NCBI RefSeq assembly: GCF_000265465.1
Contig: NC_018016.1
Coordinates: 811,501-875,500 of the forward strand
Length of the DNA stretch: 64,000 nt
Direction: 5' to 3'
Source of the DNA: Ornithobacterium rhinotracheale DSM 15997
GTDB lineage: Bacteria; Bacteroidota; Bacteroidia; Flavobacteriales; Weeksellaceae
Below are positions 16,393-26,320 of this stretch, in pieces. The first letter of the stretch is position 1, and each line of letters begins with the position of its first letter. The translations under genes and the position numbers were made by a program. Below the pieces are notes generated by a model that was given only the letters and a program-made list of their open reading frames with translations, was not told where the DNA came from and searched no databases.

Positions 16393-18483
16393 TTAGCTTA
16401 ATAATTGATAGATTAACATCGAGACTACATATGCCAGCCCCGTCATACACACCAATTGCACCATGGGCCATTTCCAAGAGCCTGTTTCGCGGCGCACCAC
16501 GGCGAGCGTGCTTAAACACTGCATGGCAAAGGCATAGAACAACATCAGCGAAATTCCTGTAGCGAGATTAAACATTTGCTCTCCGTTGGGACGCTTTTCG
16601 TTACGCATACGCGCCACGATTTGGTTTTCGTCGTCATTGTCTGAGCCCAAACTGTAAATGGTAGCCATCGTAGAAATGAAAACTTCGCGCGCGGCAAAAG
16701 AGGTAAGCACTCCGATGCTGATTTTCCAATCATAGCCCAAGGGTTTAAACACGGGTTCTATGGTTTTTCCAATGTTTCCGAGCAATGAATTTTCTAATTT
16801 ATAGGCTGCCAAATGGTGTTCAAAATCCTCTTCGTTCCATTGGTGAATTCGGCTTTCTTGCGCAATATGCTCTTCGGCATTTTTGAATTTATCGGTAACA
16901 CCATAACTTGCCAAAACCCATAAAATAACGCTTACTGCTAAGATGATTTTCCCTGCTCCAAAGACAAAAGCACTCACTTTTTCCCACAGCCCAAGCAATA
17001 CATTTTTCCAATATGGAATACGATAATCGGGCATTTCCATGATTAAATAACTCTTATATGGTGTTTTGATTCCTTTATTAAAAATGAAAGCAAAAAGCAA
17101 GGCTCCCAAAACGCCCAACAGATAAAGCCCCATAAGTACTACCCCTTGAAGATTGAAGCCTAAAAACTGCTTGTGCGGAATTACCAAAGCAATCAAAACA
17201 GCATACACGGGCAACCTCGCCGAACAAGTAATGAACGGCGTAACAAGCATTGTGATTAAGCGTTCTTTTGTATTTTCAATATTTCGTGCCGCTAAAACTC
17301 CGGGAATGGCGCAGGCGGCACCCGACATGAGTGGCACTACAGATTTGCCATTAAGCCCAAACGGGCGCATCCATTTGTCCATCAAGAAGACTACGCGGCT
17401 CATATAACCCGACTCCTCGAGCAACAGCAAAAACAAGGTCAGAATAAAAATTTGGGGCACAAAAATCACAATTCCGCTAATTCCTGGAATAATTCCATCT
17501 GTGATTAAATTCGCAAGCGGACTATCGCCTAAGTTGATTTTGGCAAAATTCTGTAATTCGCCAAACTTCTCGTCGATATATTCCATCGGAACCTCTGCCT
17601 TGCTATAAATCGCTTGAAACACCAAAAATAATATCAAAAAGAAAATCACATAACCCCAAATTGGGTGCGTAATGATTTTATCTAACTTTTCGGTAAAAGT
17701 TTCGGCATGCTCATCGGCTGGTGGCAACAATCTATCGCACAACGGATCGATTTGCTCATAGCGTTGCACGGTTTCTGCCACTTGCATGCGAGAGCTTACG
17801 ATTTTAAACTCCTTTAAAATAGCCTGTTTTTCCATTTTTTGCGCTGGCGTAAAAAATGAAATATTAGGCTGAGCTAAAAATTGATAAGCAGTATAATCCC
17901 TTTTTAAATTAAATTTTTCACGCATTTCTCTCACCGCATCCTCAAACAAGGGCGATACATGAAAACTTGACTCATAAATCGGGAAATCTTCTAAAATTCT
18001 ATCTTTTAAAATCGAAATATTTTGTGCATTTCGAGCATTGATTTCAATCAAATCTTCGCCCAAAAGCATACGAAACTCCTCTCGATTAATTGATAATTGA
18101 TTTTTCTCGATTTCGTCTGCCATATTCAGCACAAAAATCACGGGCAAGCCCGCATCTCGCACTTGATCATAGAGCAATAAGCTTCGTTTAAGTTGCAAAG
18201 GGCTCCCTACTACTACGACTTTATCGGGAAAATCAGGAGAATTAGGATTGTTTAAAATATTGAAAACTACCTCTTCATCTGCCGATTTGGGATAAAGGGT
18301 ATATGTACCTGGAAAATCGTATAATTGGATTTTTTCGCCTTTGTATTTAAAGCTCCCCACGCGTTTCTCTACCGTGGTACCTGGGTAATTCCCCACACGC
18401 TGCTTTAGCCCTGTAAGCGCATTGAACAAGGTAGATTTCCCGACATTAGGATTTCCAACAAGTGCTACTTTAAGTACGCTCAT
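16393..18483 (-). CDS. feoB: Ferrous iron transporter FeoB
   Basis: Inner-membrane Fe(II) importer with an N-terminal GTPase. G1 is GNPNVGKST (residues 10-18), G3 DFPGTY, G4 NMADE; then a helical linker, and from about residue 280 the membrane part with two Gate motifs including LLLLEESGYMSR and SGAACAIPGVLAAR. 696 aa is normal. It overlaps feoA by 4 bases and is followed by the Cys-rich small protein, giving the order feoA-feoB-feo accessory. Confidence 0.96.
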   Translation of the reverse strand: MSVLKVALVGNPNVGKSTLFNALTGLKQRVGNYPGTTVEKRVGSFKYKGEKIQLYDFPGTYTLYPKSADEEVVFNILNNPNSPDFPDKVVVVGSPLQLKRSLLLYDQVRDAGLPVIFVLNMADEIEKNQLSINREEFRMLLGEDLIEINARNAQNISILKDRILEDFPIYESSFHVSPLFEDAVREMREKFNLKRDYTAYQFLAQPNISFFTPAQKMEKQAILKEFKIVSSRMQVAETVQRYEQIDPLCDRLLPPADEHAETFTEKLDKIITHPIWGYVIFFLILFLVFQAIYSKAEVPMEYIDEKFGELQNFAKINLGDSPLANLITDGIIPGISGIVIFVPQIFILTLFLLLLEESGYMSRVVFLMDKWMRPFGLNGKSVVPLMSGAACAIPGVLAARNIENTKERLITMLVTPFITCSARLPVYAVLIALVIPHKQFLGFNLQGVVLMGLYLLGVLGALLFAFIFNKGIKTPYKSYLIMEMPDYRIPYWKNVLLGLWEKVSAFVFGAGKIILAVSVILWVLASYGVTDKFKNAEEHIAQESRIHQWNEEDFEHHLAAYKLENSLLGNIGKTIEPVFKPLGYDWKISIGVLTSFAAREVFISTMATIYSLGSDNDDENQIVARMRNEKRPNGEQMFNLATGISLMLFYAFAMQCLSTLAVVRRETGSWKWPMVQLVCMTGLAYVVSMLIYQLLS

Positions 18484-18710
18484 TCTCCTTTGTTAACCAA
18501 AACATAAGCAGCCTCAGTCTTTCTAAGGGCTAACACACATTTATTTTTACAAAGCATAATACACATAGGCCCATTGAACGGCGCCGAACATTTATACCTG
18601 ATTTCGGCACCAGGAACTAGTCCCATTTCTAGGAATTTAGCAGGGATATCCTCGGTTGTGAATCCCGTGATTTTCGCTTTTTCACCTTTTTTTAAGTCTG
18701 CTAATAACAC
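18480..18710 (-). CDS. feoA: Ferrous iron transport protein FeoA
   Basis: A 76-aa SH3-like cytoplasmic protein working with FeoB. Motifs LKKGEKAKITGF, FLEMGLVPGAEI and the C-terminal LALRKTEAAYVLV fit the family. The start is GTG at 18710; no in-frame ATG lies between it and the upstream stop. A minus-strand -7 box TATATTTG lies at 18742-18749. No clear Fur box is visible. Confidence 0.93.
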   Translation of the reverse strand: MLLADLKKGEKAKITGFTTEDIPAKFLEMGLVPGAEIRYKCSAPFNGPMCIMLCKNKCVLALRKTEAAYVLVNKGE

Positions 18711-18790
18711 CTTGTCTATGCTTTAATTAATTCTGGAAAAACAAATATAGTAATTTTTATTTAATCTAAATTGTTTTTCGTGATAGAAAA

Positions 18791-21700
18791 TTACATCAAA
18801 ACGGGTTTTAGGTTAAATTTTGTGGCGATTCCATAGGCGCATTTCACTTCGATGATGGTTTTTCGGTCTTCTCTACGCACTGATTTTATAGCGTCATTAG
18901 GCAAAATTTCAAACAATCCATTCAGCACAACTTTCACTACCGAAGGCGTTGCAGGCGTTCCATACCATTTGCGTGAATAAATGCTTACTTCTTTTCGCTT
19001 GCCGTTGATTATTGGCGTATCATCTTTGCCTTGAAAAAAGCCCAAATCGGGATTGGTAATCGCAAATTGATAATCATTGCCTTTTTTCTCGTACAAAATC
19101 AGGCTTGGCTTATTGATACTTTCCACCAGCGGATTATATAATTTTTTATTAGCTTTAAAGACCACCAATCCACACATATTAAGTGGGAGATAATCGACAA
19201 TGTGCGCTATGGAATCTTGCTGCAAGACTTTGTACAAAGCACCACTCTGGATACGATTTTGCACCTCAGCTAAGGCTTTGTCGTCCGTATCTATGAGCAT
19301 GGCATACTCATATTTTTGATTTTTTGGCGATTTTTTATGATTAAAAGTCAACGTTTCGAATACACCTTGAGTATCTTTTTGATCCTTTTGGTCTCGTGAT
19401 TTTTGTAGACCACGATACAATTCAACCTGTCCCACCTTGGGGAAAACATATCCGATTTTGCGAGAATCCAACACTCTCATGTATTTAGTAAATTGTGGTC
19501 TGTTGACCGAAAGCGACTTGCCATTTAACCTTAAAGCATTTTTGCTTTCAACAGTCTTTTCACCCAAATAGTTCTGAAAAACCGTAGTTCTAGTTTCTAC
19601 ATCGCTACGATTATTCTCGATATCCGAGCCCAAACACACCACCAAATCATCGAACATGAACCATGATTTATTGGCTCTAAAACTTCCCATATCGTATTTA
19701 TCGTGCCCGTGCAATTGCATGGCATACACACCTTGTCCGTTCAAATTGGTGCCGCCCGCAAACACTTCATCGGTCAAGAGCATTTCTTCCACACCGCTGT
19801 AATTATCGGCATTGATGATATTTGCTCTCATCGCATCGATTGGGAGATGCAAAGTTGTGGTGCCTGGAATCAAACTCCAATCCCAGCCTTTATCTTCAAA
19901 ATTGTTTTTGGGTGCATTTTTATCGTTTTCGTCATATAAAACTTGGAAATTTCCGTAAGTCAAAAATCGGCCGAAAACATTTTGCCCAGGGTAACTCTCA
20001 TGCGACACAAAATAACGATTGTGCCCACGCAACGCCACGAGCCAATCTTTGCGGCGATGCAAATCGAGCAAACCATAATTAATATTCCAATGCCCTGTCG
20101 GGTATTTAGCTTTAATGTTTTTAGTCTTAAAATATTGCGACCATTTGTCTTTATTTTTGTTCAAAATCAGCATATAGGCAGACGCGAGTTCTGCATCTTC
20201 ATCCACAGTGGGCGAGGAAAGCGCAGTCCATAAAAATGGCTTGGGAGATAGTTTAAAATTCCCCGTCGGGTGACGCCCCGCCACGCTGAGCGGCCAATGT
20301 CTTGGATTGGCATAAGCGTGCGCCGTGAGCAGTACTTTTTTAAAGCTGTTGTATGCTGCCGTACTTACTTGAAAATCGGTTTTGGACAAGGCGTAAACGG
20401 TTTCCGAAAGCCCTCTGAATCCACCCACGCCATAGGCAGGGTACAAAGTCCCGTGATGCACCACCGCTCCGTCTGGTTTAAATGTTCCGCGAATGCTATA
20501 AGTAGGCATCATATTTTCTGAAAGCCACCAAGAAAATTGCTTTAATTCTTGTGCTATTTTTCCTTTATTATCATCGGTGAGAATAGTGCAAAGCATTCCG
20601 CGTAGTAGCGTGTTGAACACATCGATATTGGAATGCGGCAAGTCTTTTTTGGGCGTATAAATTCTACCCAAGCCCGAAAACCAAAACATATCATCGTATG
20701 TCTGCTGCGTAAGTCCTGCGGCTTTGATTACATCGCGCATCAAGAAACAAGATTCGTAAAAGCCTTCAAAATTGTAACCTAAATGGTGCAATGCGCCCAT
20801 ACCACTGCCTGCTGCCCAACCTTGGTCGTGCATAAAATTCAGTAGGGTTAAAAACATACTATCCAAGATTTTTTGTTCCGTTAGATTTTGCGAAAAATCC
20901 CTTAAAATCGCAATTTTCAGCATCAGCTCAGTGAAATCTTTGATGTGCTTTTCGGGTAATTGTTCTTTTTTCAGGATTTCGCGGTCGTTCATCGAAAGCA
21001 CTGGCTTCCCGCTGTAGATTCCGTTTTTTTCTTGAATTCCCCAATCATTAAATTCTTTTTGAACTTCGGCAAAGGACACTTTGTTTTTTTCGACATCAAA
21101 ATCATCTAAAATCTGTTTTTTGAGTCTTTTGGCAATCGTAGTGATTCCGTTTTGTTGGCTTATAGTGACTGATTTGGTTTCTGCTAATTTTTTGGGCTGA
21201 TGCGCAAAATTGTACAAAGCCACCCAGTGTGCATTCGCCGATTTTTCCACGCCTTTGTTTACAAAAGGCAACTGCTCATCTTGCATAGGCGAGCGTGGAT
21301 TTACTTCGTTTACCAAGCGCACATCGTTTAGATAAAAAATACCATTTTTGGCGTTTTTTGGTTTTAAAAATTCAATGAAGTTTATCTTTTTGGGATTTCC
21401 CACCACTTGCATATCTCGGTGAAACATTACCCATGCAGTGCGCCAACCTTTGAAATTTAACCCAAAAGGAAAAATGAAATAATTGCTGGCATCTTGCGAA
21501 ACTTTTACCATTAATTTCTCGTTTTGTGGCGTGGTATTGTACAACCAAAAAACAAGGGTAGCGCGTGGATTTTCCACTTTTGTAGATGCTAAATTAAATA
21601 GCTTAAAATCGGCATTTTTAGACCAATCCCATTCCGCGGATTGAGAAATGGTTTTCGATGGATTTTCTACCAATTTCACCATAGACTTTTCCGCTTTTAG

Positions 21701-21799
21701 GACTAAACCATCGCTATTGGCAGGTATATTTATAACATTTTTTTGAGCTAAAAGCGGAAAGCACATAAGTGCTTGAAAAAAAATAATGAGCTTTTTCAT
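18791..21799 (-). CDS. Chondroitin sulfate ABC-type lyase (polysaccharide lyase family 8)
   Basis: Exported lyase (signal peptide ends near AQ, residue 19) cutting chondroitin or dermatan sulfate by beta-elimination. The 1002-aa length and three-part layout match Proteus vulgaris chondroitinase ABC: N-terminal carbohydrate-binding-like domain (about 20-190), helical catalytic toroid (about 200-560) and C-terminal beta-sandwich domains. Catalytic residues are preserved in spacing: His449 and Tyr456 (HHGTLYPAY), Arg509 (AGRHPTG) and Glu601 (SHESYPG), against 501/508/560/653 in the Proteus enzyme. It lies 56 bp behind a second PL8 lyase gene on the same strand. Confidence 0.92.
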   Translation of the reverse strand: MKKLIIFFQALMCFPLLAQKNVINIPANSDGLVLKAEKSMVKLVENPSKTISQSAEWDWSKNADFKLFNLASTKVENPRATLVFWLYNTTPQNEKLMVKVSQDASNYFIFPFGLNFKGWRTAWVMFHRDMQVVGNPKKINFIEFLKPKNAKNGIFYLNDVRLVNEVNPRSPMQDEQLPFVNKGVEKSANAHWVALYNFAHQPKKLAETKSVTISQQNGITTIAKRLKKQILDDFDVEKNKVSFAEVQKEFNDWGIQEKNGIYSGKPVLSMNDREILKKEQLPEKHIKDFTELMLKIAILRDFSQNLTEQKILDSMFLTLLNFMHDQGWAAGSGMGALHHLGYNFEGFYESCFLMRDVIKAAGLTQQTYDDMFWFSGLGRIYTPKKDLPHSNIDVFNTLLRGMLCTILTDDNKGKIAQELKQFSWWLSENMMPTYSIRGTFKPDGAVVHHGTLYPAYGVGGFRGLSETVYALSKTDFQVSTAAYNSFKKVLLTAHAYANPRHWPLSVAGRHPTGNFKLSPKPFLWTALSSPTVDEDAELASAYMLILNKNKDKWSQYFKTKNIKAKYPTGHWNINYGLLDLHRRKDWLVALRGHNRYFVSHESYPGQNVFGRFLTYGNFQVLYDENDKNAPKNNFEDKGWDWSLIPGTTTLHLPIDAMRANIINADNYSGVEEMLLTDEVFAGGTNLNGQGVYAMQLHGHDKYDMGSFRANKSWFMFDDLVVCLGSDIENNRSDVETRTTVFQNYLGEKTVESKNALRLNGKSLSVNRPQFTKYMRVLDSRKIGYVFPKVGQVELYRGLQKSRDQKDQKDTQGVFETLTFNHKKSPKNQKYEYAMLIDTDDKALAEVQNRIQSGALYKVLQQDSIAHIVDYLPLNMCGLVVFKANKKLYNPLVESINKPSLILYEKKGNDYQFAITNPDLGFFQGKDDTPIINGKRKEVSIYSRKWYGTPATPSVVKVVLNGLFEILPNDAIKSVRREDRKTIIEVKCAYGIATKFNLKPVLM

Positions 21800-21810
21800 T
21801 GAATTAAAAA

Positions 21811-21845
21811 AAGAGTTACCCCACCAAGAAATAGGCTAACTCTTA
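21811..21845 (-). terminator. Weak hairpin between the two lyase genes
   Basis: AAGAGTTA paired with TAACTCTT (8 bp) around an 18-19 base loop, with an A/T-rich tail. It may attenuate rather than stop transcription from the AC-type lyase gene into the ABC-type lyase gene. Confidence 0.4.
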
Positions 21846-21854
21846 GTTAGTTAA

Positions 21855-23996
21855 TTATTTAAAATCTTGAGTTACTGTTTTGCCTAAGTAATGACCTTGT
21901 GGCAAGTCTACGGTAACGGATTGCGGTTTACAGGATTTTCCCGCCGCGAAATCTACTTTTACATTTTTGAGTTGGTGGCTAGGATCTGCTACACTTATTT
22001 TTTTATCCTTCGCATTAATCATCACCACGCATGGCTGATCTACTTTCACACTCCAGTCTTTAGCCTTCAATTCGCCTGGCTCATAGAATATTACTTGCAA
22101 AACTTTAAGTGCTTTATTTTCTACGGCTTGCATTTTCCCATTGTTGGCTAAAATGTTGATTTCTTTTCTAATCTTGCCATCATCAGCTAGAGCGTTTTCG
22201 TCTACACCTGGCACCACGATGTAATCATAATTTGCATTTTTAGGTGATTTTCCGTGATCTAGCCAAATTTTGAACACCTTACCAGAGACTGGTTTTTCTT
22301 TTTCCTTAGAACGGTTGATCGCGCCCCACTCTCCTTTTTGCAATTTATTGCTAATGTTTAATTCTGTATTAGGCTCAAGCAGATACAAAACATTTCGGTG
22401 CCAGATTCCATTGGCTTTGATTTTTGCAAAGCCTGGCTCAAATTTTCTCACACGGTTGCCTGCAGAAATATATACATCTCCTTTGCTCCAAGTTTGATTT
22501 AAAGTAGTAGTAATGTTCTCTGGCGCCTCGCTATTAATGTCTGCTCCTAGACAAACAATGGCTTTATCAAAAAAGAAATATCCCTTTTTAGCCAGCACAT
22601 CATCGTAATTTTGGGTATAAACAGCCGCTCCATATAGCCCGTCTGAAACGCCTCCCACGAAATCCGTGGTTCCATCGATTCCCCATTCTTTCTTTTTAGG
22701 AATTTCCAAATCCTCGGCATAATCACGACTTGTAACGCCTGGCACTTTATCCCATTCCCAAGCAGGGAAAATATTGAAATACTCATCGCCCTCGACTTGA
22801 ATATCGGTAGAACCATCTGATAAAGTTCCTGCCAATAAGTTTTCGTTGTTTCCACGCTCGGTGCGCTTGGTGCGTGTTGAATTGGTTCTTACATTAAATG
22901 AATATTCTGGACGAATGTGCAAAACATAATCTGCTTTCCAGAAGTTTACATTTTGAGGCGTAATGCCATAAGAGGCTGGCTCTTTTTCTGATATTCTTTT
23001 TCTAAAATCGGCTAATTGCTTTTGGTATTTTTCGCCTGCCACCAATTCCACATAACCTAGAAAACTCTCATCAAAACTTGCTCTATCTAGTTTTTCTTTA
23101 TCTAAAGCATTTGGTCTTGAAATTCTTCTTCCTTCGGTGTTAAAATCAATATAGCGACCACGAACAGATGGCACATAAGTCCCAAAGAAATATTTATTTA
23201 AAATTTCTGACTTTTCTGGCGAAAGTGCAAATGGCGTGTTTACCAACCACGAAGCTACCATGTAAGTCCCCGAAAGGAAAACTTGCCCATAGCTTGAAAT
23301 GTGCAATTGTGGCCCATGTTGCTGATAAGAATAATCATACTGAATCCCCTCTTCATCAGTCAATCTTACAGGCTGAAACGCCTCATCTGCTGCAAATTTC
23401 ATTAACTGTGCATCTTGAGTAGCCGCAGCACGATAGATGTTGTGCATTGCGATATCCAATTTATTGGCACCTGTGCGCGTAGTAGGCGATGGTGCTTTCT
23501 CCATCAGGGCTACGATTTTATTTTTTAAATCTTGCGGAATTCCTTTTTTGGCTCCATCCATTACCAATAAAATTCTACCCAAAAGCTTAGGAGAATTAAT
23601 ATCATTATGCCACCAGTTTTTACTTTTAGGCTGCACTTCGTTCCAGTATTCCAAACCGCTAGTTATGGCTTTTAAAAGTGCGGGATTGTTATAATATTGC
23701 GACTCTGGCAAAGTGTATGCCACAGCCAAAACTTCTACATTTCGCAAATGGTCTTGTGGCGTCCAATTGACCATATCTTCGTTTTTATAATCAATATCGT
23801 CCCAGCTACCATTTGGTTTCATACTTTTGAGTAGCGCATCCACTTTGGCGGGTTTAATTTTGCCAAAGTCTTCTGCCGAAACCATTTTTGCGATTCTCTC
23901 CTGAATGATTTTAAAATCATTTTTTTGCTGTGCTCGCAGGTTCACCACCACCCCAAGCAAGACAAACAGCAAGGTTCTAAAAAAACATTTGTTCAT
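21855..23996 (-). CDS. Chondroitin AC-type / hyaluronate lyase (polysaccharide lyase family 8)
   Basis: Second exported PL8 lyase, 713 aa from the ATG at 23996 (an upstream TTG would only add six residues); signal peptide about residues 1-23. Sequence and length match Pedobacter heparinus chondroitinase AC: ANKLDIAMHNIYRAA with the Asn, QHGPQLHISSYGQ holding His227 and Tyr236 (nine apart, as in the family), an Arg-rich stretch EGRRISRP, and GDEYFNIFPAWEWDKVPG in the beta-sandwich. Expected substrates are chondroitin 4- and 6-sulfate and possibly hyaluronan. Together with the ABC-type enzyme it covers most galactosaminoglycans. Confidence 0.92.
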   Translation of the reverse strand: MNKCFFRTLLFVLLGVVVNLRAQQKNDFKIIQERIAKMVSAEDFGKIKPAKVDALLKSMKPNGSWDDIDYKNEDMVNWTPQDHLRNVEVLAVAYTLPESQYYNNPALLKAITSGLEYWNEVQPKSKNWWHNDINSPKLLGRILLVMDGAKKGIPQDLKNKIVALMEKAPSPTTRTGANKLDIAMHNIYRAAATQDAQLMKFAADEAFQPVRLTDEEGIQYDYSYQQHGPQLHISSYGQVFLSGTYMVASWLVNTPFALSPEKSEILNKYFFGTYVPSVRGRYIDFNTEGRRISRPNALDKEKLDRASFDESFLGYVELVAGEKYQKQLADFRKRISEKEPASYGITPQNVNFWKADYVLHIRPEYSFNVRTNSTRTKRTERGNNENLLAGTLSDGSTDIQVEGDEYFNIFPAWEWDKVPGVTSRDYAEDLEIPKKKEWGIDGTTDFVGGVSDGLYGAAVYTQNYDDVLAKKGYFFFDKAIVCLGADINSEAPENITTTLNQTWSKGDVYISAGNRVRKFEPGFAKIKANGIWHRNVLYLLEPNTELNISNKLQKGEWGAINRSKEKEKPVSGKVFKIWLDHGKSPKNANYDYIVVPGVDENALADDGKIRKEINILANNGKMQAVENKALKVLQVIFYEPGELKAKDWSVKVDQPCVVMINAKDKKISVADPSHQLKNVKVDFAAGKSCKPQSVTVDLPQGHYLGKTVTQDFK

Positions 23997-24097
23997 AAAA
24001 AAACTATTTTTCAATTACTTTAATCAGTGTACTAAGGTACACAAATAAAAATGTAAGCCGATGCCTTTAACGATTATTTATTACATTTTAATAACAA

Positions 24098-24140
24098 AAA
24101 AACACAGACAAATGACATTTATCTGTGTTTTTAATCTTAA
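24098..24140 (-). terminator. Intrinsic terminator behind the DUF4861 gene
   Basis: 17-bp stem (24098-24114 with 24116-24132, one G-U type mismatch) flanked by A and T runs, just past the stop of the DUF4861 gene. It separates that gene from the lyase genes. Confidence 0.8.
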
Positions 24141-24161
24141 AAAAAAAGAATTCGAAGGCTT

Positions 24162-25388
24162 TTAACGCTGAACGCTTACTTTAAGCGGAGAGTCGATTCT
24201 TTGCTCAAAACCCTTTAAATAATCAATCCAAGCTTGCTGATTAGGCATATTGGCTTTTGTCCACCCAGCACCGAAGTAGTAAGTAAACACTTTGTTTGGC
24301 TTGTATTCGTTTTCTGCCACCACATGCCCATAGGCTTTAATCTTTTTAGCCTTGCTCGCTGAGAAATAAATTTTCTTGAAAACTTTTACCTTTTTAGGGA
24401 AAACTGCTCCAAGGAAAATTTCACCATTGGATTTATCTGCCGTGTTGGTAGGGTCGGTGTAGCTTAAAATTCTCATCCCTTTGTTGGCATAAATGCGCTG
24501 TGGAGAATCATGCATTACAAATCCTGTAGCGATTGGTGCTTCTTTTTTCAGTCCCTTGTAAAGGATTTCAGATTTGTTTAAATTAGATCCTACATCTAGC
24601 GAAATTAAGCGTTGTTCTACAACTTCTTGCCCTTCGTAATTTTCTGGATTAAAGGTAAGTTTCACCGTGAAACGCAACGGACCGTTGTCCAAAATTTCAT
24701 ATTCTTTGTAGCAATAAGGATACACAATGCTATCGCCCACCATAAGTGCCGTAACGCCCGCACCCAAGGTAGGTCCCACACTATAGCAATCTAAACCATG
24801 CCCTCGATCGTAATGATACGAAATTGAACGCCACAATCTTAAAGACTCTTCTGGGTTGGTTTTCTTTAAATCTCTTGATCGCTGTCTAGTAACATGATCG
24901 AGCTCCTTAGCATACAAAGTATCCAAAACTGGGAATTCTGTTCCACGCTTGATGAATAAATCGTATCCAAATGATTTTTCGCCCGTTTTCTGCAAGGCAG
25001 GACCATAGGCTCTGAAGCCCATTAAATCATTTTCCCAAGCCATATCGTCCAATCGCTCAGGATATTGTCTACCTTGTGCCATGTTAGGGAACTTTTCTGG
25101 CGTTCCTTTGGCTAAAGTATATTTACTCACGCCGTAGCCTGGCACATTTGCCAAGAAAATCAATTTGTTGTCGTAAGTTTTTTGGAAACTCAAAGCTTTC
25201 CCCTGCGCATCAGTCAATACGATTTCTTCTGGATTTCTAAGCGTTTTTGGAATTTTCTTCATTGGCACCTCCACGATTTCGCGGTTGCGACTTTGGGGCA
25301 AATCATTGCTCACGGCGATTTGCACTTTGCTCGTTTGGCAACTGAATAAAGCACTCCCCGCTAGCATTAAAACTAATATTTTTTTCAT
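24162..25388 (-). CDS. DUF4861 family lipoprotein
   Basis: A 408-aa lipoprotein; the ATG at 25388 gives a signal ending in ALFSC. The body looks like the DUF4861 family found in polysaccharide-utilisation regions of Bacteroidota: a beta-rich domain with WENDLMGFRAYGPA, then DYSVGPT-like DCYSVGPTLGAG and a C-terminal TYYFGAGW segment. The family has no firm activity; its repeated placement beside lyases suggests carbohydrate processing or binding. Here it sits between two PL8 lyase genes and the KDPG aldolase gene. Confidence 0.75.
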   Translation of the reverse strand: MKKILVLMLAGSALFSCQTSKVQIAVSNDLPQSRNREIVEVPMKKIPKTLRNPEEIVLTDAQGKALSFQKTYDNKLIFLANVPGYGVSKYTLAKGTPEKFPNMAQGRQYPERLDDMAWENDLMGFRAYGPALQKTGEKSFGYDLFIKRGTEFPVLDTLYAKELDHVTRQRSRDLKKTNPEESLRLWRSISYHYDRGHGLDCYSVGPTLGAGVTALMVGDSIVYPYCYKEYEILDNGPLRFTVKLTFNPENYEGQEVVEQRLISLDVGSNLNKSEILYKGLKKEAPIATGFVMHDSPQRIYANKGMRILSYTDPTNTADKSNGEIFLGAVFPKKVKVFKKIYFSASKAKKIKAYGHVVAENEYKPNKVFTYYFGAGWTKANMPNQQAWIDYLKGFEQRIDSPLKVSVQR

Positions 25389-25441
25389 GATAATTTTATA
25401 TGTTAGATTTAAAACTAAAATTTTCAATATTTAAAGCTACA

Positions 25442-25467
25442 AAAAAACGCCAAAAAAGGCGTTTTTT
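25442..25467. terminator. Intrinsic terminator behind the KDPG aldolase gene
   Basis: 10-bp stem (AAAAAACGCC / GGCGTTTTTT) with a 6-base loop between the aldolase stop and the DUF4861 start. Confidence 0.85.
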
Positions 25468-25491
25468 CTACATTTAATTGTATCAAATGAA

Positions 25492-26160
25492 TTAAGCTCT
25501 TGCTTCTTTGATGTATTGTAGTGTGTTTCTACAAATTTCGCTGATTTCGCTCCATTGCTCGTTTGCGATTTTGTCTTTAGGGAATAATTTAGATCCCATA
25601 CCCACACTTTTCACACCTGCTGAAAACCATTTTTTCATGCTTTCTTGTGTAGGTTCTACCCCACCAGTTACCATGATTTGGCTCCAAGGAAGTGGCGCCA
25701 ACAATGATTTTACGAAATTAGCACCTACTACATCGCCAGGGAACACTTTGCAAACATCGCACCCTAATTCTTGCGCTAAACCTACCTCAGACACGGTGCT
25801 ACATCCTGGGATATAAGGAACCAAGCGGCGGTTGCACACTTTTGGGATTTCTGGGTTTAAAAGCGGACCTACGATGAAGTCTGCCCCCAACTGAAGGTAT
25901 AAAGCAGCTGTAGGAACATCTACGATAGAACCAATCCCAATGGCTAATTCTGGACATTCTTTACGAACGAATTTCACTGCTTCTGCAAATGTTTCGTGTG
26001 CGAAATCTCCACGGTTGGTAAACTCAAACGCGCGAACGCCACCATCGTAACATGCTTTGATTACTTTTTTTGCCACTTCTACATCTGTGTGGTAAAATAC
26101 AGGAATCATTCCTGTTTCTGCTACCTTAGTTAAGGTTTGTATTTTGCTAAACTTTGCCAT
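25492..26160 (-). CDS. eda: 2-keto-4-hydroxyglutarate / KDPG aldolase
   Basis: Class I aldolase splitting 2-keto-3-deoxy-6-phosphogluconate to pyruvate and glyceraldehyde-3-phosphate. 222 aa with catalytic Glu46 in AFEFTNRG, the phosphate/substrate region IGIGSI and Schiff-base Lys138 in [10 protein letters not shown]. Unsaturated uronates released by chondroitin lyases are degraded through KDPG, so its place next to the lyase genes is functionally coherent. The preceding kinase, isomerase and dehydrogenase are not in the window. Confidence 0.93.
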   Translation of the reverse strand: MAKFSKIQTLTKVAETGMIPVFYHTDVEVAKKVIKACYDGGVRAFEFTNRGDFAHETFAEAVKFVRKECPELAIGIGSIVDVPTAALYLQLGADFIVGPLLNPEIPKVCNRRLVPYIPGCSTVSEVGLAQELGCDVCKVFPGDVVGANFVKSLLAPLPWSQIMVTGGVEPTQESMKKWFSAGVKSVGMGSKLFPKDKIANEQWSEISEICRNTLQYIKEARA

Positions 26161-26320
26161 AATTTTTTTTCAAAGGTAAGGATTTTTTCATTTCTAAATA
26201 CAAACGGAAGTGTTTTTTGTACGCTTATTTTTGTCATGCTTTTAAAAATATCGATTTTGGCACATTTTAGCATTCGGTATTTTTTTGTACATTTACTTTT
26301 TAGAAACACAAGATTTTAGC

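Noticed and set aside
24015-24161. Single long transcript from the DUF4861 gene into the lyase genes
   Set aside because: A 17-bp terminator stem lies directly behind the DUF4861 stop, so separate transcription is more likely.
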